In this document: positions 34,905-45,444 of the stretch, piece after piece
How positions within the stretch are numbered: position 1 is the stretch's first letter
How the letters are laid out: every line of letters starts with the position of its first letter
From: an uncultured Polaribacter sp.
Lineage (GTDB): Bacteria > Bacteroidota > Bacteroidia > Flavobacteriales > Flavobacteriaceae
DNA length: 64,000 bases
Reading direction: 5' to 3'
Assembly (NCBI GenBank): GCA_947497755.1
Contig: CANMHT010000001.1
Location: 372,001-436,000 of the forward strand
Position numbers and translations under genes: made by a program
Notes under the pieces: model-generated
Seen by the model: the letters and a program-made list of their open reading frames with translations, nothing else
What the model was told of the DNA's origin: nothing
Database searches by the model: none

Positions 34905-37058
34905 ATGGCTAAGATTACAATTAAACAGCATGATATTACAGATTGTGGAGCAGCATGTTTAGCTTCAATAGCTTCATATTATCATTTACAAATCCCTATT
35001 GCTCGTATAAGACAATATGCAAGTACAGATAAAAAAGGAACTAATATTTTAGGGTTAATTGAAGCTGCAGAAAAACTTAATTTCGATGCTAAAGGTGTAC
35101 GTGGTGATTTAGAGAGTTTATTTAAAATACCTAAACCAACAATTGCACACGTAATTGTAAAAGAAAAACTTCATCATTATATTGTAATTTATCAAGTTGC
35201 TAAAAACTTCATAAAAATTATGGATCCTGGAGATGGGAAAATCCATAAAAAATCTCATGATGAATTTTTAAAAGAATGGACAGGTGTATTAGTATTGTTA
35301 ATGCCAAAAGAAGATTTTACACCTACCAATGAAAAAGTGTCAGTTTTAAAACGCTTTTGGTTTTTATTAAAGCCGCATAAATTTGTGCTGTTACAAGCTT
35401 TAGTTGGTGCTGTAATTTATACTTTGCTGGGTTTTTCTACTTCTATATACATACAAAAAATAACAGATTATGTTTTGGTTGGAGGAAATACCAATCTTTT
35501 AAACCTACTAAGTATTGTAATGATAATTCTTTTAGTATTACAGGTGTTGATTGGAGTTTTTAAAGATGTTTTTTTAATTAAAAGCGGCCAGCAAATTGAT
35601 GCTCGCTTAATTTTAGGTTATTATAAACACTTACTTAAATTACCACAACAATTTTTTGATACCATGAGAGTTGGAGAGATTATTTCTCGTATAAATGATG
35701 CTGTTAAAATTAGAACATTTATTAACGATGTTTCATTAAGTCTAACAGTTAATATACTGATCTTATTCTTTTCTTTTGGAATTATGTTTATGTACTATTG
35801 GAAACTAGCTTTAATAATATTATTAGTTATTCCTTTATACTTTATCGTTTATTTAATTGTCAATAGGTTAAATAAGAAAACTGAACGTAAAATAATGGAA
35901 AGCTCGGCAGATTTAGAAAGCCAATTGGTAGAATCTTTAAATTCTATTGAAACAATAAAAAGGTTTGGGCTTGAAAATTTTGCTAATATAAAAACAGAAA
36001 CACGGTTTATTAATCTGTTGCAATTTGGTTATAAATCAGCATTAAATGCAGTTTTTTCAAGCTCTTCTACAGTTTTTATAGCACAATTGTTTACTATAAT
36101 TTTATTGTGGAGTGGTTCTTATTTTGTTATTGAAAGAGAAATTACACCAGGAGAACTGATGTCATTTTATGCAATCATTGGGTATTTTATGAGTCCTGTT
36201 GCTGCTTTAATTGGAGCAAATAAACAAATACAAAATGCACTAATTGCAGCAGATCGTTTATTTGAAATCATGGATTTAGACCGAGAAGATAATTCAGAAA
36301 GAATAATTTTGGATAAGTATAAAATTGGAAATATTCAATTTAAAAACTTAGATTTTCGTTATGGTTCACGTGTGCAAGTTTTTACAAATTTTAATTTAAC
36401 AATAAAAAAGGGGAGTATTACTGCTGTTGTAGGAGAAAGTGGTTCTGGTAAATCTACATTAATTTCTTTATTACAAAATTTATATCCTCTGCAAAAAGGA
36501 CAAATCATTATTGGAGAATTAGATTTAAAATATCTAGAATTAGATAGTTTAAGAGAAATTATAAGCGTTGTACCTCAAAAAATAGATTTATTTGCAGGTA
36601 ATGTCATTGATAATATTGCTGTAGGTGATTTTTATCCTAACATGGAGCGGATTTTAAATATTTGTAAATCTATTGGAATTTTACAGTTTATTGAGGATTT
36701 ACCAAATGGATTTAATACTTATCTTGGAGAAAATGGAGCAACATTATCTGGAGGTCAAAAGCAGCGTATCGCAATTGCTAGAGCTTTATATAAACAACCA
36801 GAAGTTTTAATTTTAGACGAAGCAACATCTTCCTTAGATTCAACTTCAGAAAACTATATTCAAAAAACAATAGAAAAGTTGCGTAAAGAAAACAAAACAA
36901 TCATTCTTATTGCTCATAGATTAAGTACAGTTATTAATGCAGATGAAATAATTGTATTACAAAAAGGTAAAATTCTAGAACAAGGAAATCATAAAGTATT
37001 ATATGATAAAAAAGAACATTATTATAATTTATGGCAACAACAGATTCCAATTGTATAA
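34905..37058 (+). CDS. Peptidase-containing ABC transporter for double-glycine peptides
   Basis: 717 residues. An N-terminal C39 cysteine peptidase (about 1-135) has Q8 and catalytic C14 in QHDITDCGAACL, the histidine in HHYIVIY and the aspartate in MDPGDG. A six-helix membrane domain (about 155-440) and an ATPase follow: Walker A GESGSGKST, signature LSGGQKQR, Walker B VLILDEATSSLD. It cleaves leaders after GG and exports the mature peptides, matching the two precursors upstream and the HlyD adaptor. All catalytic motifs are intact. Confidence 0.95.
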   Translation: MAKITIKQHDITDCGAACLASIASYYHLQIPIARIRQYASTDKKGTNILGLIEAAEKLNFDAKGVRGDLESLFKIPKPTIAHVIVKEKLHHYIVIYQVAKNFIKIMDPGDGKIHKKSHDEFLKEWTGVLVLLMPKEDFTPTNEKVSVLKRFWFLLKPHKFVLLQALVGAVIYTLLGFSTSIYIQKITDYVLVGGNTNLLNLLSIVMIILLVLQVLIGVFKDVFLIKSGQQIDARLILGYYKHLLKLPQQFFDTMRVGEIISRINDAVKIRTFINDVSLSLTVNILILFFSFGIMFMYYWKLALIILLVIPLYFIVYLIVNRLNKKTERKIMESSADLESQLVESLNSIETIKRFGLENFANIKTETRFINLLQFGYKSALNAVFSSSSTVFIAQLFTIILLWSGSYFVIEREITPGELMSFYAIIGYFMSPVAALIGANKQIQNALIAADRLFEIMDLDREDNSERIILDKYKIGNIQFKNLDFRYGSRVQVFTNFNLTIKKGSITAVVGESGSGKSTLISLLQNLYPLQKGQIIIGELDLKYLELDSLREIISVVPQKIDLFAGNVIDNIAVGDFYPNMERILNICKSIGILQFIEDLPNGFNTYLGENGATLSGGQKQRIAIARALYKQPEVLILDEATSSLDSTSENYIQKTIEKLRKENKTIILIAHRLSTVINADEIIVLQKGKILEQGNHKVLYDKKEHYYNLWQQQIPIV

Positions 37059-37074
37059 ACATAAATAAGTATTG

Positions 37075-37287
37075 TCAATCTTCTATATCTATAAAATAAG
37101 AAGCTTTAACTTTTAAGACTTTTGCTAAATCTAATAAAGTACTAACTTTTAGTGACGTTTTTCCGTTTTCTAATTTTTGATAAGAAACTTGACTCATATG
37201 GAGTTGTCTCCCAACATAATCTTGTGTAAAACCTTTTTCTAATCTAGTAAGTTTAATCCTCTTTCTAATTTTTTCTTCCCTATTCAT
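37075..37287 (-). CDS. XRE family small transcriptional regulator
   Basis: 70 residues from the ATG at 37287; a TTG at 37314 would add residues overlapping a possible -7 box (TTGCTTTG). It is a bare Cro/CI-type HTH: LTRLEKGFTQDYVGRQLHMS and SQVSYQKLENGKTSLKVSTLL. It converges on the ABC exporter with a 16-bp gap, so it might regulate the bacteriocin locus, but it could equally serve another target. Confidence 0.8.
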   Translation of the reverse strand: MNREEKIRKRIKLTRLEKGFTQDYVGRQLHMSQVSYQKLENGKTSLKVSTLLDLAKVLKVKASYFIDIED

Positions 37288-37491
37288 AATTGAAGTCAAT
37301 TCTAAATGGGGCAAAGCAATCTTTAAACAAAAATAGAATTTCTTTTGTGTTTAGACTTAAGAATAATTAATTTTTCTTTTTAAGAGTTATTAAATACACA
37401 ACAATATTTTACTTTAATAGTTTTTCTAACTAAAGAAAAAGGAAGTTTTTTGAAGAAAATTAATTAATTTTATCGCTTAAAACTAGTTGAC

Positions 37492-39144
37492 TTGCTTACA
37501 TCTTTATCCATACAAAACTACGCACTTATAGATCAGTTATCTATTGATTTTACAAAAGGTTTATCTATTATTACAGGTGAAACTGGAGCCGGTAAATCTA
37601 TTTTATTAGGTGCTTTAGGTTTGGTGTTAGGAAATAGAGCAGATACCAATACTTTAAAAGATACTGCTAAAAAATGTGTAGTAGAAGCACAACTAACAAT
37701 CACAGATTATAATTTAAGTACTTTTTTTGAATCTGTAGATTTAGATTATGAAGCTGAAACCATTATTAGACGAGAAATTTTACCTTCAGGAAAATCAAGA
37801 GCTTTTGTAAATGACACTCCTGTTACCTTATCTGTTTTAAATGAGTTAAAATTAAAGTTGATAGATGTGCATTCTCAACATCAAACAATGCAGCTGTCTG
37901 ATTCAGGATTTCAGTTCTCAATTTTAGATGCCTTGGCTAAAAACAGTACTAAGATTGCTTCTTACCAAAGAGGATTAAAACAACTCAATGTTTTTAAAAA
38001 GGACTTACAAGAATTAGAAACAAGTCAACGTGAAGCAAATCAACAATACGATTATAACTTACATTTGTACAATGAGTTGGTAGAAGCCAATTTAAAAGAA
38101 AACGAACAAGAAGAGCTCGAAGAGAAAATTGAAAAATTGAATAATGTTGAAGATATAAAATTGAATTTATCTGAAGCATTAGAAACCGGAATCAATGACG
38201 AAATTGGTGTACAGAATTTATTGCATACAATTCAGAATAATTTGCAAAGAATTGCTTCGTTTTCTAAAGAGTATCAAGAGTTAGCAGATAGAATTACCAG
38301 TGTTAAGATAGAGTTTGACGATATTATTACTGAGTTAGAAAATGCCTCTGAAAGTGTAGAATCAAATCCAAATGAATTGGAAGAGTTAAATGATCGTTTG
38401 CAATTAATATATAACCTGCAAAAGAAACACTATGTAACTACAATTTCAGAATTGATTGATATTCAGTTGAGTTTAGCACAAAAAGTTGAGCAAGTCGAAA
38501 ATGCAGATGAGGTTATTGAAGAAAAGAAAAAAGAAATTGCAGAAGTTTCTAAAAAGCTAGACGAAGTTGCCGCAATGATTTCTAAAAGTAGAACAAAGGT
38601 GATACCTAAATTGCAAAAACAGTTAGAAGCCTTACTAACAGAATTAGGAATGCCAAATGCTCGTTTTTCAATCAGTGTAAGTTCATCTGAAAATTACCTA
38701 ACAAACGGGAAAGATGTGTTAAATTTCCTGTTTTCTGCAAATAAAGGAGGAAGCTTTGGAGAGTTGAAAAAAGTAGCTTCTGGAGGAGAATTGTCTAGGA
38801 TCATGTTATCAATCAAAAAAGTATTGTCAGAGAATATGCAGTTACCAACTATTTTATTTGATGAGATAGATACCGGAGTTTCTGGAGAAGTTTCTAATAA
38901 GATAGCTGCCATTATGCAGCAGATGTCTCTAAATATGCAAGTCATTACAATTACCCACTTGCCTCAGATCGCAGCGAAAGGAAATCAACATTATAAAGTT
39001 TTTAAAGAAGAAATAAATGGTGTCACAACCACTAATTTAAAGCAATTAACAGAAGACGAGCGTATCGTAGAAATTGCTGAGATGTTAAGTGGAAAAGATA
39101 TTTCAGACTCAGCAATAATTCATGCAAAAGAATTATTAAATTAG
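37492..39144 (+). CDS. recN: DNA repair protein RecN
   Basis: 550 residues, SMC-like. It starts LTSLSIQNYALIDQLSIDF with Walker A GETGAGKSILLGALG, has coiled-coil arms (about 150-370), and a C-terminal ATPase half with VASGGELSRIMLSIK and ILFDEIDTGVSG. It acts in double-strand break repair. The TTG at 37492 is taken because RecN homologues begin exactly there. Confidence 0.95.
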   Translation: MLTSLSIQNYALIDQLSIDFTKGLSIITGETGAGKSILLGALGLVLGNRADTNTLKDTAKKCVVEAQLTITDYNLSTFFESVDLDYEAETIIRREILPSGKSRAFVNDTPVTLSVLNELKLKLIDVHSQHQTMQLSDSGFQFSILDALAKNSTKIASYQRGLKQLNVFKKDLQELETSQREANQQYDYNLHLYNELVEANLKENEQEELEEKIEKLNNVEDIKLNLSEALETGINDEIGVQNLLHTIQNNLQRIASFSKEYQELADRITSVKIEFDDIITELENASESVESNPNELEELNDRLQLIYNLQKKHYVTTISELIDIQLSLAQKVEQVENADEVIEEKKKEIAEVSKKLDEVAAMISKSRTKVIPKLQKQLEALLTELGMPNARFSISVSSSENYLTNGKDVLNFLFSANKGGSFGELKKVASGGELSRIMLSIKKVLSENMQLPTILFDEIDTGVSGEVSNKIAAIMQQMSLNMQVITITHLPQIAAKGNQHYKVFKEEINGVTTTNLKQLTEDERIVEIAEMLSGKDISDSAIIHAKELLN

Positions 39145-39203
39145 TATTGTTTTATCTGAAATAATACAACAAAAGAATAGCTAAAATCTAACAACTAAAG
39201 ATT

Positions 39204-40016
39204 ATGTATAATTTATTAAAAGGAAAAAAAGGAATCATATTTGGAGCATTAAATGAGCATTCTATTGCTTGGAAAGTTGCAGAAAGAGCTCATGAAGAAG
39301 GAGCTGAATTTGTGCTAACTAATGCACCAATAGCTATGAGAATGGGAGCATTAAATACATTGGCAGAAAAAACAGGTTCGCAAATTATACCTGCTGATGC
39401 AACTTCTATGGAAGATTTAACAAATTTAGTTGAAAAATCTATGGAAATTTTAGGAGGGAAAATAGACTTTGTATTGCATTCAATTGGGATGTCTGTTAAT
39501 GTTCGAAAAGGACGTCATTATACAGATTCTAAATATGATTTTACAACCAAAGGTTGGGACGTTTCTGCAGTATCATTTCATAAAGTTATGAATGTGTTAT
39601 ACAATAAAAATGCAATGAACGAATGGGGAAGTATTGTTGCTCTAACTTATATGGCTGCACAAAGAGTATTTCCAGATTATAATGATATGGCAGATAATAA
39701 AGCTTATTTAGAAAGCATTGCTCGTAGTTTTGGATATTTCTTTGGACGCGATCAAAAAGTACGTGTAAATACTATTTCTCAGTCGCCAACACCAACAACA
39801 GCAGGAAGCGGAGTAAAAGGTTTTGACGGATTTATTAAATATGCTGATGAAATGTCTCCTTTAGGAAATGCTACAGCAGCAGATTGTGCAGATTATACCA
39901 TTTCGCTATTTTCTGATTTGACTAAAAAAGTAACGCTACAGAACTTATTCCACGATGGAGGTTTTTCAAATGTAGGTGTTAGTGATAAAGTAATGGATAA
40001 GTTTACAGAAGAATAA
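39204..40016 (+). CDS. fabI: Enoyl-ACP reductase FabI
   Basis: 270 residues, SDR fold. NAD-binding start GKKGIIFGALNEHSIAWKVA; active site in YMAAQRVFPDYNDMADNKAYLE with the FabI Tyr-x6-Lys arrangement; FLHDGGFSN-like end. It reduces the enoyl-ACP double bond in fatty acid elongation. A clear terminator follows, so it is probably transcribed alone or with recN. Confidence 0.93.
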   Translation: MYNLLKGKKGIIFGALNEHSIAWKVAERAHEEGAEFVLTNAPIAMRMGALNTLAEKTGSQIIPADATSMEDLTNLVEKSMEILGGKIDFVLHSIGMSVNVRKGRHYTDSKYDFTTKGWDVSAVSFHKVMNVLYNKNAMNEWGSIVALTYMAAQRVFPDYNDMADNKAYLESIARSFGYFFGRDQKVRVNTISQSPTPTTAGSGVKGFDGFIKYADEMSPLGNATAADCADYTISLFSDLTKKVTLQNLFHDGGFSNVGVSDKVMDKFTEE

Positions 40017-40042
40017 AAAGAACAAAATAAGAGGCAATAAAG

Positions 40043-40069
40043 TGCAAATCGAAAGGTTTGCATTTTTTG
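40043..40069 (+). terminator. Terminator after fabI
   Basis: TGCAAATC-GAAA-GGTTTGCA with a GNRA-type loop and a following T6 run. Confidence 0.85.
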
Positions 40070-40086
40070 TAAATTGAGAAAGGATT

Positions 40087-40875
40087 ATGAATAGAATTTT
40101 ACAAATAGAAAAAGAAATAAAGCCCCTAAGAAACGAATTAACAACACATGTACTTTATAATAACTTAAAGAGTTTAGAAGATGTAAAGTTATTTATGGAA
40201 TCTCACGTATTTGCAGTGTGGGATTTTATGTCACTTTTAAAAGCTTTACAACAAGAATTAACTTGCGTAAATTTACCTTGGATTCCTGCTTCGAATCCAA
40301 CAATTGCTAGATTTATTAATGAAATTGTTCATGGAGAAGAAAGTGATATTAATGAACTTGGTGAACCTAAAAGTCATTTTGAAATGTACTTGGACGCAAT
40401 GTGTCAAGTTGGAGCATCAACAATAGAAATCAATACTTTTATTAAAGAAATAAAAGAAGGAGTAGAGTTGTCTGAAGCATTAAGCAAACTTGATGTGCCT
40501 AATGAAGTAAAAAAATTTGTCAATTTTACATTTAAGGTAATTGCTACTAATAAACCTCATATTATTGCGGCTAGTTTTACTTTTGGTAGAGAAGACTTGA
40601 TTCCGGATATGTTTTTAGAAATTGTAAAAAAGGCTGAAGAACAAGAGCAAGTTTCGTATAATAAACTAACGTATTATTTACACAGGCATATTGAATTAGA
40701 TGGAGATGAACATGGTCCACTATCATTAAAAATGATTCAAGAATTATGCGGAGAAGATGATCAAAAATGGAATGATGTCTTACAATATTCTAAAGAATCT
40801 TTACAGAAAAGAATTGAGCTATGGAATGGAATTCATAAAAAAATAAAAGAACAAGAGAGTATATTAAGTATATAA
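40087..40875 (+). CDS. DUF3050 protein, haem-oxygenase-like fold
   Basis: 262 residues, all-helical. DUF3050 signatures are [22 protein letters not shown], the helix with [15 protein letters not shown], and [18 protein letters not shown], whose histidines and acidic residues resemble metal-binding positions of the haem-oxygenase-like diiron superfamily. Substrate and reaction are unknown. It is followed by the VOC gene after 56 bp. Confidence 0.8.
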   Translation: MNRILQIEKEIKPLRNELTTHVLYNNLKSLEDVKLFMESHVFAVWDFMSLLKALQQELTCVNLPWIPASNPTIARFINEIVHGEESDINELGEPKSHFEMYLDAMCQVGASTIEINTFIKEIKEGVELSEALSKLDVPNEVKKFVNFTFKVIATNKPHIIAASFTFGREDLIPDMFLEIVKKAEEQEQVSYNKLTYYLHRHIELDGDEHGPLSLKMIQELCGEDDQKWNDVLQYSKESLQKRIELWNGIHKKIKEQESILSI

Positions 40876-40931
40876 AATAAATTACCCAAGGCTCAGTATT
40901 TTTTTAATTACATTAGCAAAAACTAAAACAA

Positions 40932-41294
40932 ATGTTAGGATTAAGAACAACTATTTACAAAGTAGAAGATTTAGAAAAAGCAGTAGAATGGTATAGCAAA
41001 GTATTTGAAGTTAGCCCATATTTTAAAGCTCCAACCTACGTTGGTTTCAATATCAAAGGTTATGAATTAGGGTTAATGCCTCAAGAATATGCTTCAGAAA
41101 AAATAGATAATCTACTAAGCTATTGGGGAGTTGATGATTTAGAAAAATCGTATAAAAGATTGTTAGAGTTAGGAGCAAAAATACATGAGGCGCCAATGAA
41201 TGTTGGAGGAGAAATTACCATGGCTTCTGTATTGGATCCTTGGAACAATGTTATAGGAATTATTTACAATCCAGAATTTAAATTACCAGAATAA
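40932..41294 (+). CDS. VOC superfamily (glyoxalase-like) protein
   Basis: 120 residues in two beta-alpha-beta-beta-beta units: TIYKVEDLEKAVEWYSKVF at the start and GVDDLEKSYKRLLELGAKI in the second, ending VLDPWNNVIGIIYNP. Such proteins bind a metal and act as isomerases, dioxygenases or resistance proteins; which applies cannot be told. It ends 1 bp before the glycosyltransferase. Confidence 0.85.
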   Translation: MLGLRTTIYKVEDLEKAVEWYSKVFEVSPYFKAPTYVGFNIKGYELGLMPQEYASEKIDNLLSYWGVDDLEKSYKRLLELGAKIHEAPMNVGGEITMASVLDPWNNVIGIIYNPEFKLPE

Positions 41295-41295
41295 A

Positions 41296-42255
41296 TTGCA
41301 GCTAGATTTTTCCATAATCATTCCTGTTTATAATCGTCCACAAGAAATTGACGAGTTATTAGAAAGCTTAACTCAACAAGATTATACCAATAGTTTTGAG
41401 GTGATTGTTGTAGAAGATGGTTCTACAGAATCTTCAGAATATTTAGTGAAGAAATATACTTCTCAATTACAAATCCACTATTTTTTTAAAGAGAATAGCG
41501 GAGCAGGAGCAAGTAGAAACTTCGGAATGGAAAAAGCGTCAGGAAACTACTTTATTATTCTTGATTCTGATGTGATAGTGCCAAAACAATATATATCAGA
41601 AGTAGCAAAAGCATTGAACAAAAATTTTACAGATGCTTTTGGTGGACCCGATGCAGCACATACTAATTTTACACCTTTACAAAAGGCAATTAATTATTCA
41701 ATGACGTCTTTTTTAACTACTGGCGGAATTAGAGGAAAGAAGAAAGGAGTAGGAAAGTTTCAACCAAGAAGTTTTAATTTGGGAATCTCTAAAGCAGCTT
41801 TTGAAAACACAAAAGGTTTTTCTAAACTGAAAGTTGGAGAAGATATTGATTTGACTTTTCGATTATGGAAACAAGGTTTTGAAACACAATTAATAGAGAA
41901 GGCTTTTGTATACCATAAAAGAAGAAGTACGTTAAAGCAATTCTATAAACAAACATTTGCTTTTGGTACGGCTAGGCCACAATTAAATAAACGTTATCCA
42001 GAAACGGCAAAAATTACTTTTTGGTTTCCGTCTTTATTTATTATTGGTTTTGATATTTCAATAATAGCTGCTCTTTTTGGTTATTGGCAATTAAGTGCTA
42101 TGTATGCTTTTTATTTTGTACTAATATTTATAGGTTCTTTATTTGAAAATAAGAATATATATGTAGCAGTTCTTAGTATTGTTACCACATTTACCCAACA
42201 TTTAGGGTATGGATTAGGCTTTCTAGAAAGTACATTTTTTAAGAAATCTTCCTAA
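41296..42255 (+). CDS. Family 2 glycosyltransferase
   Basis: 319 residues. GT-A domain with FSIIIPVYNRPQEIDELLESL, VVEDGSTES, metal-binding ILDSDVIVP (DxD), FGGPDAAHT and the acceptor-side GEDIDLTFRLWKQGF. Two or three C-terminal hydrophobic helices (FIIGFDISIIAALFGYW, FYFVLIFIGSLFE) anchor it in the membrane. It makes a surface glycan or glycolipid; substrate unknown. Start is the TTG at 41296, directly after the VOC stop. It overlaps the convergent GH2 gene by 4 bp. Confidence 0.88.
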   Translation: MQLDFSIIIPVYNRPQEIDELLESLTQQDYTNSFEVIVVEDGSTESSEYLVKKYTSQLQIHYFFKENSGAGASRNFGMEKASGNYFIILDSDVIVPKQYISEVAKALNKNFTDAFGGPDAAHTNFTPLQKAINYSMTSFLTTGGIRGKKKGVGKFQPRSFNLGISKAAFENTKGFSKLKVGEDIDLTFRLWKQGFETQLIEKAFVYHKRRSTLKQFYKQTFAFGTARPQLNKRYPETAKITFWFPSLFIIGFDISIIAALFGYWQLSAMYAFYFVLIFIGSLFENKNIYVAVLSIVTTFTQHLGYGLGFLESTFFKKSS

Positions 42256-44726
42256 ATATTATTCAAACTTTTAATTCCTAAATCATCTAAAGAATTAGCT
42301 TTAGTTGTAAACTCAATACTAATTTTTTGATTAGGTAATAGGTCAAAATAGTTATCAGAAAAATGCCCTTTGTTTTTACTAGCTAAAAAAACATCTTTTT
42401 GTAATACCTTACTTTCAAGTTCAATTAAAAATCCGCCTTCAATTTTTGTAATGCTTTTTTGAATTTTAGCTTTTGGTAAGTCTAAGTTTTTAGGTTTTTC
42501 TAAATAAAACAAAGAACGAGTTTCTTTAAATTTAGCTATAAGAACAGTATTGTTTTTTTTGATGTGATCTATTGGAAGCGTATAAAAAAGTTCGCTAGAA
42601 TTAGGCTTTACATTTATTTTTTGGGTTGAGCTCAAAATTGTTTTTCCATTAAAATCTTGTAATTCTAGACTAAAATCATCTTGAAACCCTTCAAAAGCAT
42701 CATTTACAATATAGGTTTGTATACTATCATTACTTATTTTAGAAGATATGAGTAGGTTTTTAAAAGATTTTTTTGCTTTGTATTGTAGTGCTTTCCAATT
42801 ACCAAAGAAATCAATGCTAGACCAAGAAATTGCAGGCCAGCAATCATTTAATTGCCAATATAAAGTTCCCATATTATAAGGTTTAGCCCTTCTGTGAGCT
42901 TCAATTCCCATCGTTATTCCTTTCGCTTGAACTAACTGACTTACATAAGTATAATCAGCATCATTGGTTGGAATTTTATAATCACGTTGCATATAATCAT
43001 TTATCAATTGAAAGCCTCTACTATGTTTTTGATGAGATTGAATAGCCTCTGTTTGTAAATCTATTTGCTCAGATTGATTGATATAGTTTAAAACAGCGTT
43101 GCTTGGAAAAGATTGAAACCCAAATTCACTCATAAATCTAGGAACTCTTTTTTTAAAATGCTCAAATGGAGCTGCATCATGCCAAACCCACCAATCATGA
43201 GCATCTCCTTCAAATTCGTATTTAGGATTTCCTCTTCCATATTTTGGAGAACTTTCCCAATAAGGTATTTCTGAATGTAGTTTGGCAACTGTTTTAGGTA
43301 AAATGCTATCAAATACAGCTAGATAATCTTTCCAAATAGCTTCTTTTTCTTTTGCTGATCTATCATTTTGCCAACCCCAACGATGCCAACCTTCAGAGTT
43401 TTCATTATTCCCAGCCCATAAAGCAATACTTGTATGATTTCTTAAACGAGTAACTTGATCTATCGCTTCTTGTTTTACATTTTCTAGGAAATCCATATCT
43501 CCAGGATACATTGCGCACGCAAACATAAAATCCTGCCAAACTAAAATGCCTTTTTCATCACAAAGTTCATAGAATATATCGTTCTCATAAATTCCACCAC
43601 CCCAAACACGTAGCATATTCATATTAGAATCCACGACATCAGAAAGTAGTTGTTGGTAATGAGCATCACTCACACGGTTTTGGAAACTGTTTTGCGGAAT
43701 ATAATTAGCCCCTTTCATATAAACAGGTTTTCCGTTCAATTCAAAGTGAAAGGTTGCTCCTTTGGCATCCTTTTTAGTGATTAGTTTAATCGTACGAATT
43801 CCCTTTTTTATAGAGATTTCATCTTTAATGCGGTCGTTTTCTATGAGTTGAAAATCAAATTGATATAAATGTGGAGTTCCCAAATTATGTGTCCACCATA
43901 ACTTAGGGTTTTTAATGTTGAATGGAATGTTATAGGTATGTTTCCCTTTTTTTACTTGTAATAAATTACTTTGAGATTGTTTGTTTGCATTGGTGAAAAT
44001 AGTAACACTTTTGTCCACGGAACTTTCGATAGTGAGTTCAATGGTAAAGTTTGCATTATTTGCGTTTACAGATTGTTGGTTGATGTAAATATTATCAAAC
44101 TTAAGCGTATTCCAAGCACTTAATTGTACAGATTTCCAGATACCTGATGTGTTTAGTTTTGGTCCCCAATCCCAACCGTATTGAAACTGTGCTTTTCTAG
44201 TGTAAATTCTTTTGCCTTCAGGAAGTTTGTATGGATTGTTTTGCTCTTTTTTGGTTGCTATTTTATCAGTAGCCGTAAAACTAATTGTTAACTCATTCGT
44301 TTCTTTAGCATATTTTTTAATATCAAAAGTATAAGTTCTAAACGCATTATTTGTTGTGCCAATGGAATGACCATTGATAGAAATATTTGCATAGGTATCT
44401 AAACCTTTAAACACCAAATCTATGTTTTCTTTTTGTAAGGTATTTTTGTCTAAAGTAAAAGAAGTAACATACTCCCAATTTTTCTCTGAAACCCATTGTA
44501 CTTGTTCTTCGTTGGTCTTAATAAATGGGTCAGGAATAATTTGATGATGTAACAAATCAGTATATACATTGCCAGGAACTGAAGCTGTTCTCCAGTCTTG
44601 AGAATCACTAGATTTAAATTGCCAATTAGTATGAATTTCTTTAGAAAAAGGAATGTCTTTGGTGATTTTTGAGCAACTAACAAAAACAAATATAACAAGA
44701 GAAAAGAGTAGAAATTTATTTTTCAT
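42252..44726 (-). CDS. GH2 beta-mannosidase lipoprotein
   Basis: 824 residues from the ATG at 44726, where a lipoprotein signal begins (FSLVIFVFVSCSKI). Jelly-roll, Ig-like and TIM-barrel domains of GH2 follow; the acid/base is in LWAGNNENSEGW and the nucleophile in MSEFGFQSFP, with LRVWGGGIYENDIFYELCDE typical of beta-mannosidases. It would cleave the Man-beta-1,4-GlcNAc bond in the N-glycan core or mannans. It is last in the GH20-cutC-GH2 operon and overlaps cutC by 11 bp. Confidence 0.92.
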   Translation of the reverse strand: MKNKFLLFSLVIFVFVSCSKITKDIPFSKEIHTNWQFKSSDSQDWRTASVPGNVYTDLLHHQIIPDPFIKTNEEQVQWVSEKNWEYVTSFTLDKNTLQKENIDLVFKGLDTYANISINGHSIGTTNNAFRTYTFDIKKYAKETNELTISFTATDKIATKKEQNNPYKLPEGKRIYTRKAQFQYGWDWGPKLNTSGIWKSVQLSAWNTLKFDNIYINQQSVNANNANFTIELTIESSVDKSVTIFTNANKQSQSNLLQVKKGKHTYNIPFNIKNPKLWWTHNLGTPHLYQFDFQLIENDRIKDEISIKKGIRTIKLITKKDAKGATFHFELNGKPVYMKGANYIPQNSFQNRVSDAHYQQLLSDVVDSNMNMLRVWGGGIYENDIFYELCDEKGILVWQDFMFACAMYPGDMDFLENVKQEAIDQVTRLRNHTSIALWAGNNENSEGWHRWGWQNDRSAKEKEAIWKDYLAVFDSILPKTVAKLHSEIPYWESSPKYGRGNPKYEFEGDAHDWWVWHDAAPFEHFKKRVPRFMSEFGFQSFPSNAVLNYINQSEQIDLQTEAIQSHQKHSRGFQLINDYMQRDYKIPTNDADYTYVSQLVQAKGITMGIEAHRRAKPYNMGTLYWQLNDCWPAISWSSIDFFGNWKALQYKAKKSFKNLLISSKISNDSIQTYIVNDAFEGFQDDFSLELQDFNGKTILSSTQKINVKPNSSELFYTLPIDHIKKNNTVLIAKFKETRSLFYLEKPKNLDLPKAKIQKSITKIEGGFLIELESKVLQKDVFLASKNKGHFSDNYFDLLPNQKISIEFTTKANSLDDLGIKSLNNI

Positions 44727-45441
44727 TGGATATGATATCAATACAGTCTTTTATTTTTTGAATATTAGAAATGGCAATAGAGGTTTCGTCAAAATGTTTT
44801 GAACTATGCATAGAAATTGTTGGTGTTTCTATGGTTTTAATGAGTTGTGTAGCAGAAAGATGCACTTCAGGAAACCCTTTTTCTTGAAATTGTAAAATAG
44901 TTTCTGCATTAATTCCGCCTCCTGGTAATATACCAATATTGCTAGTTGTATTCCATTTGTATAAATCTTTAATTCCTTTTACAGCAGATGATTTTTGACC
45001 TGAAGTTAAAATACGATTTACACCTATTTTTTCTAGATCTTTAAGTGATTGATCAGGATTAGAAACCCAATCAAAAGCTCTATGGAAAGTAAAGCTCATA
45101 GGTTCAGAAAGTTGAATTAGCTCTTCTGTTCTTTTCAAATCAATAGTATTGTCTTGATGCAATATTCCAGAAACAATTCCTTTGATACCTAATTCTTTAC
45201 AAAGCAAAATATTTTCTTTCATGATTTCAAATTCATCATCAGAAAAACAAAAATCGCCACTTCTAGGTCTAATTAAAACATGGATAGGAATTGTTAGTTT
45301 ATGAACTACTTTTTTAATTAATCCATAAGAAGGAGTAATTCCACCTACAGCCAATTCACTACATAACTCAATGCGATGCGCACCAGCTTTTTCTGCATTG
45401 ATGGCCGATTGATAAGAGTTTGCACAAATTTCTATATACAT
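44716..45441 (-). CDS. cutC: CutC family protein
   Basis: 241 residues, TIM barrel, starting YIEICANSYQSAINAEKAGAHRIELC with LAVGGITPSYG, IHVLIRPRSGDF, FTFHRAFDW and GGGINAETILQF, all CutC signatures. Named for copper homeostasis, but that role is disputed and many Bacteroidota copies lie among glycoside hydrolases. It starts 3 bp after the GH20 stop, so a role linked to sugar catabolism is reasonable but inferred. It is cytoplasmic, unlike its exported neighbours. Confidence 0.9.
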   Translation of the reverse strand: MYIEICANSYQSAINAEKAGAHRIELCSELAVGGITPSYGLIKKVVHKLTIPIHVLIRPRSGDFCFSDDEFEIMKENILLCKELGIKGIVSGILHQDNTIDLKRTEELIQLSEPMSFTFHRAFDWVSNPDQSLKDLEKIGVNRILTSGQKSSAVKGIKDLYKWNTTSNIGILPGGGINAETILQFQEKGFPEVHLSATQLIKTIETPTISMHSSKHFDETSIAISNIQKIKDCIDIISNEK

Positions 45442-45444
45442 GCT

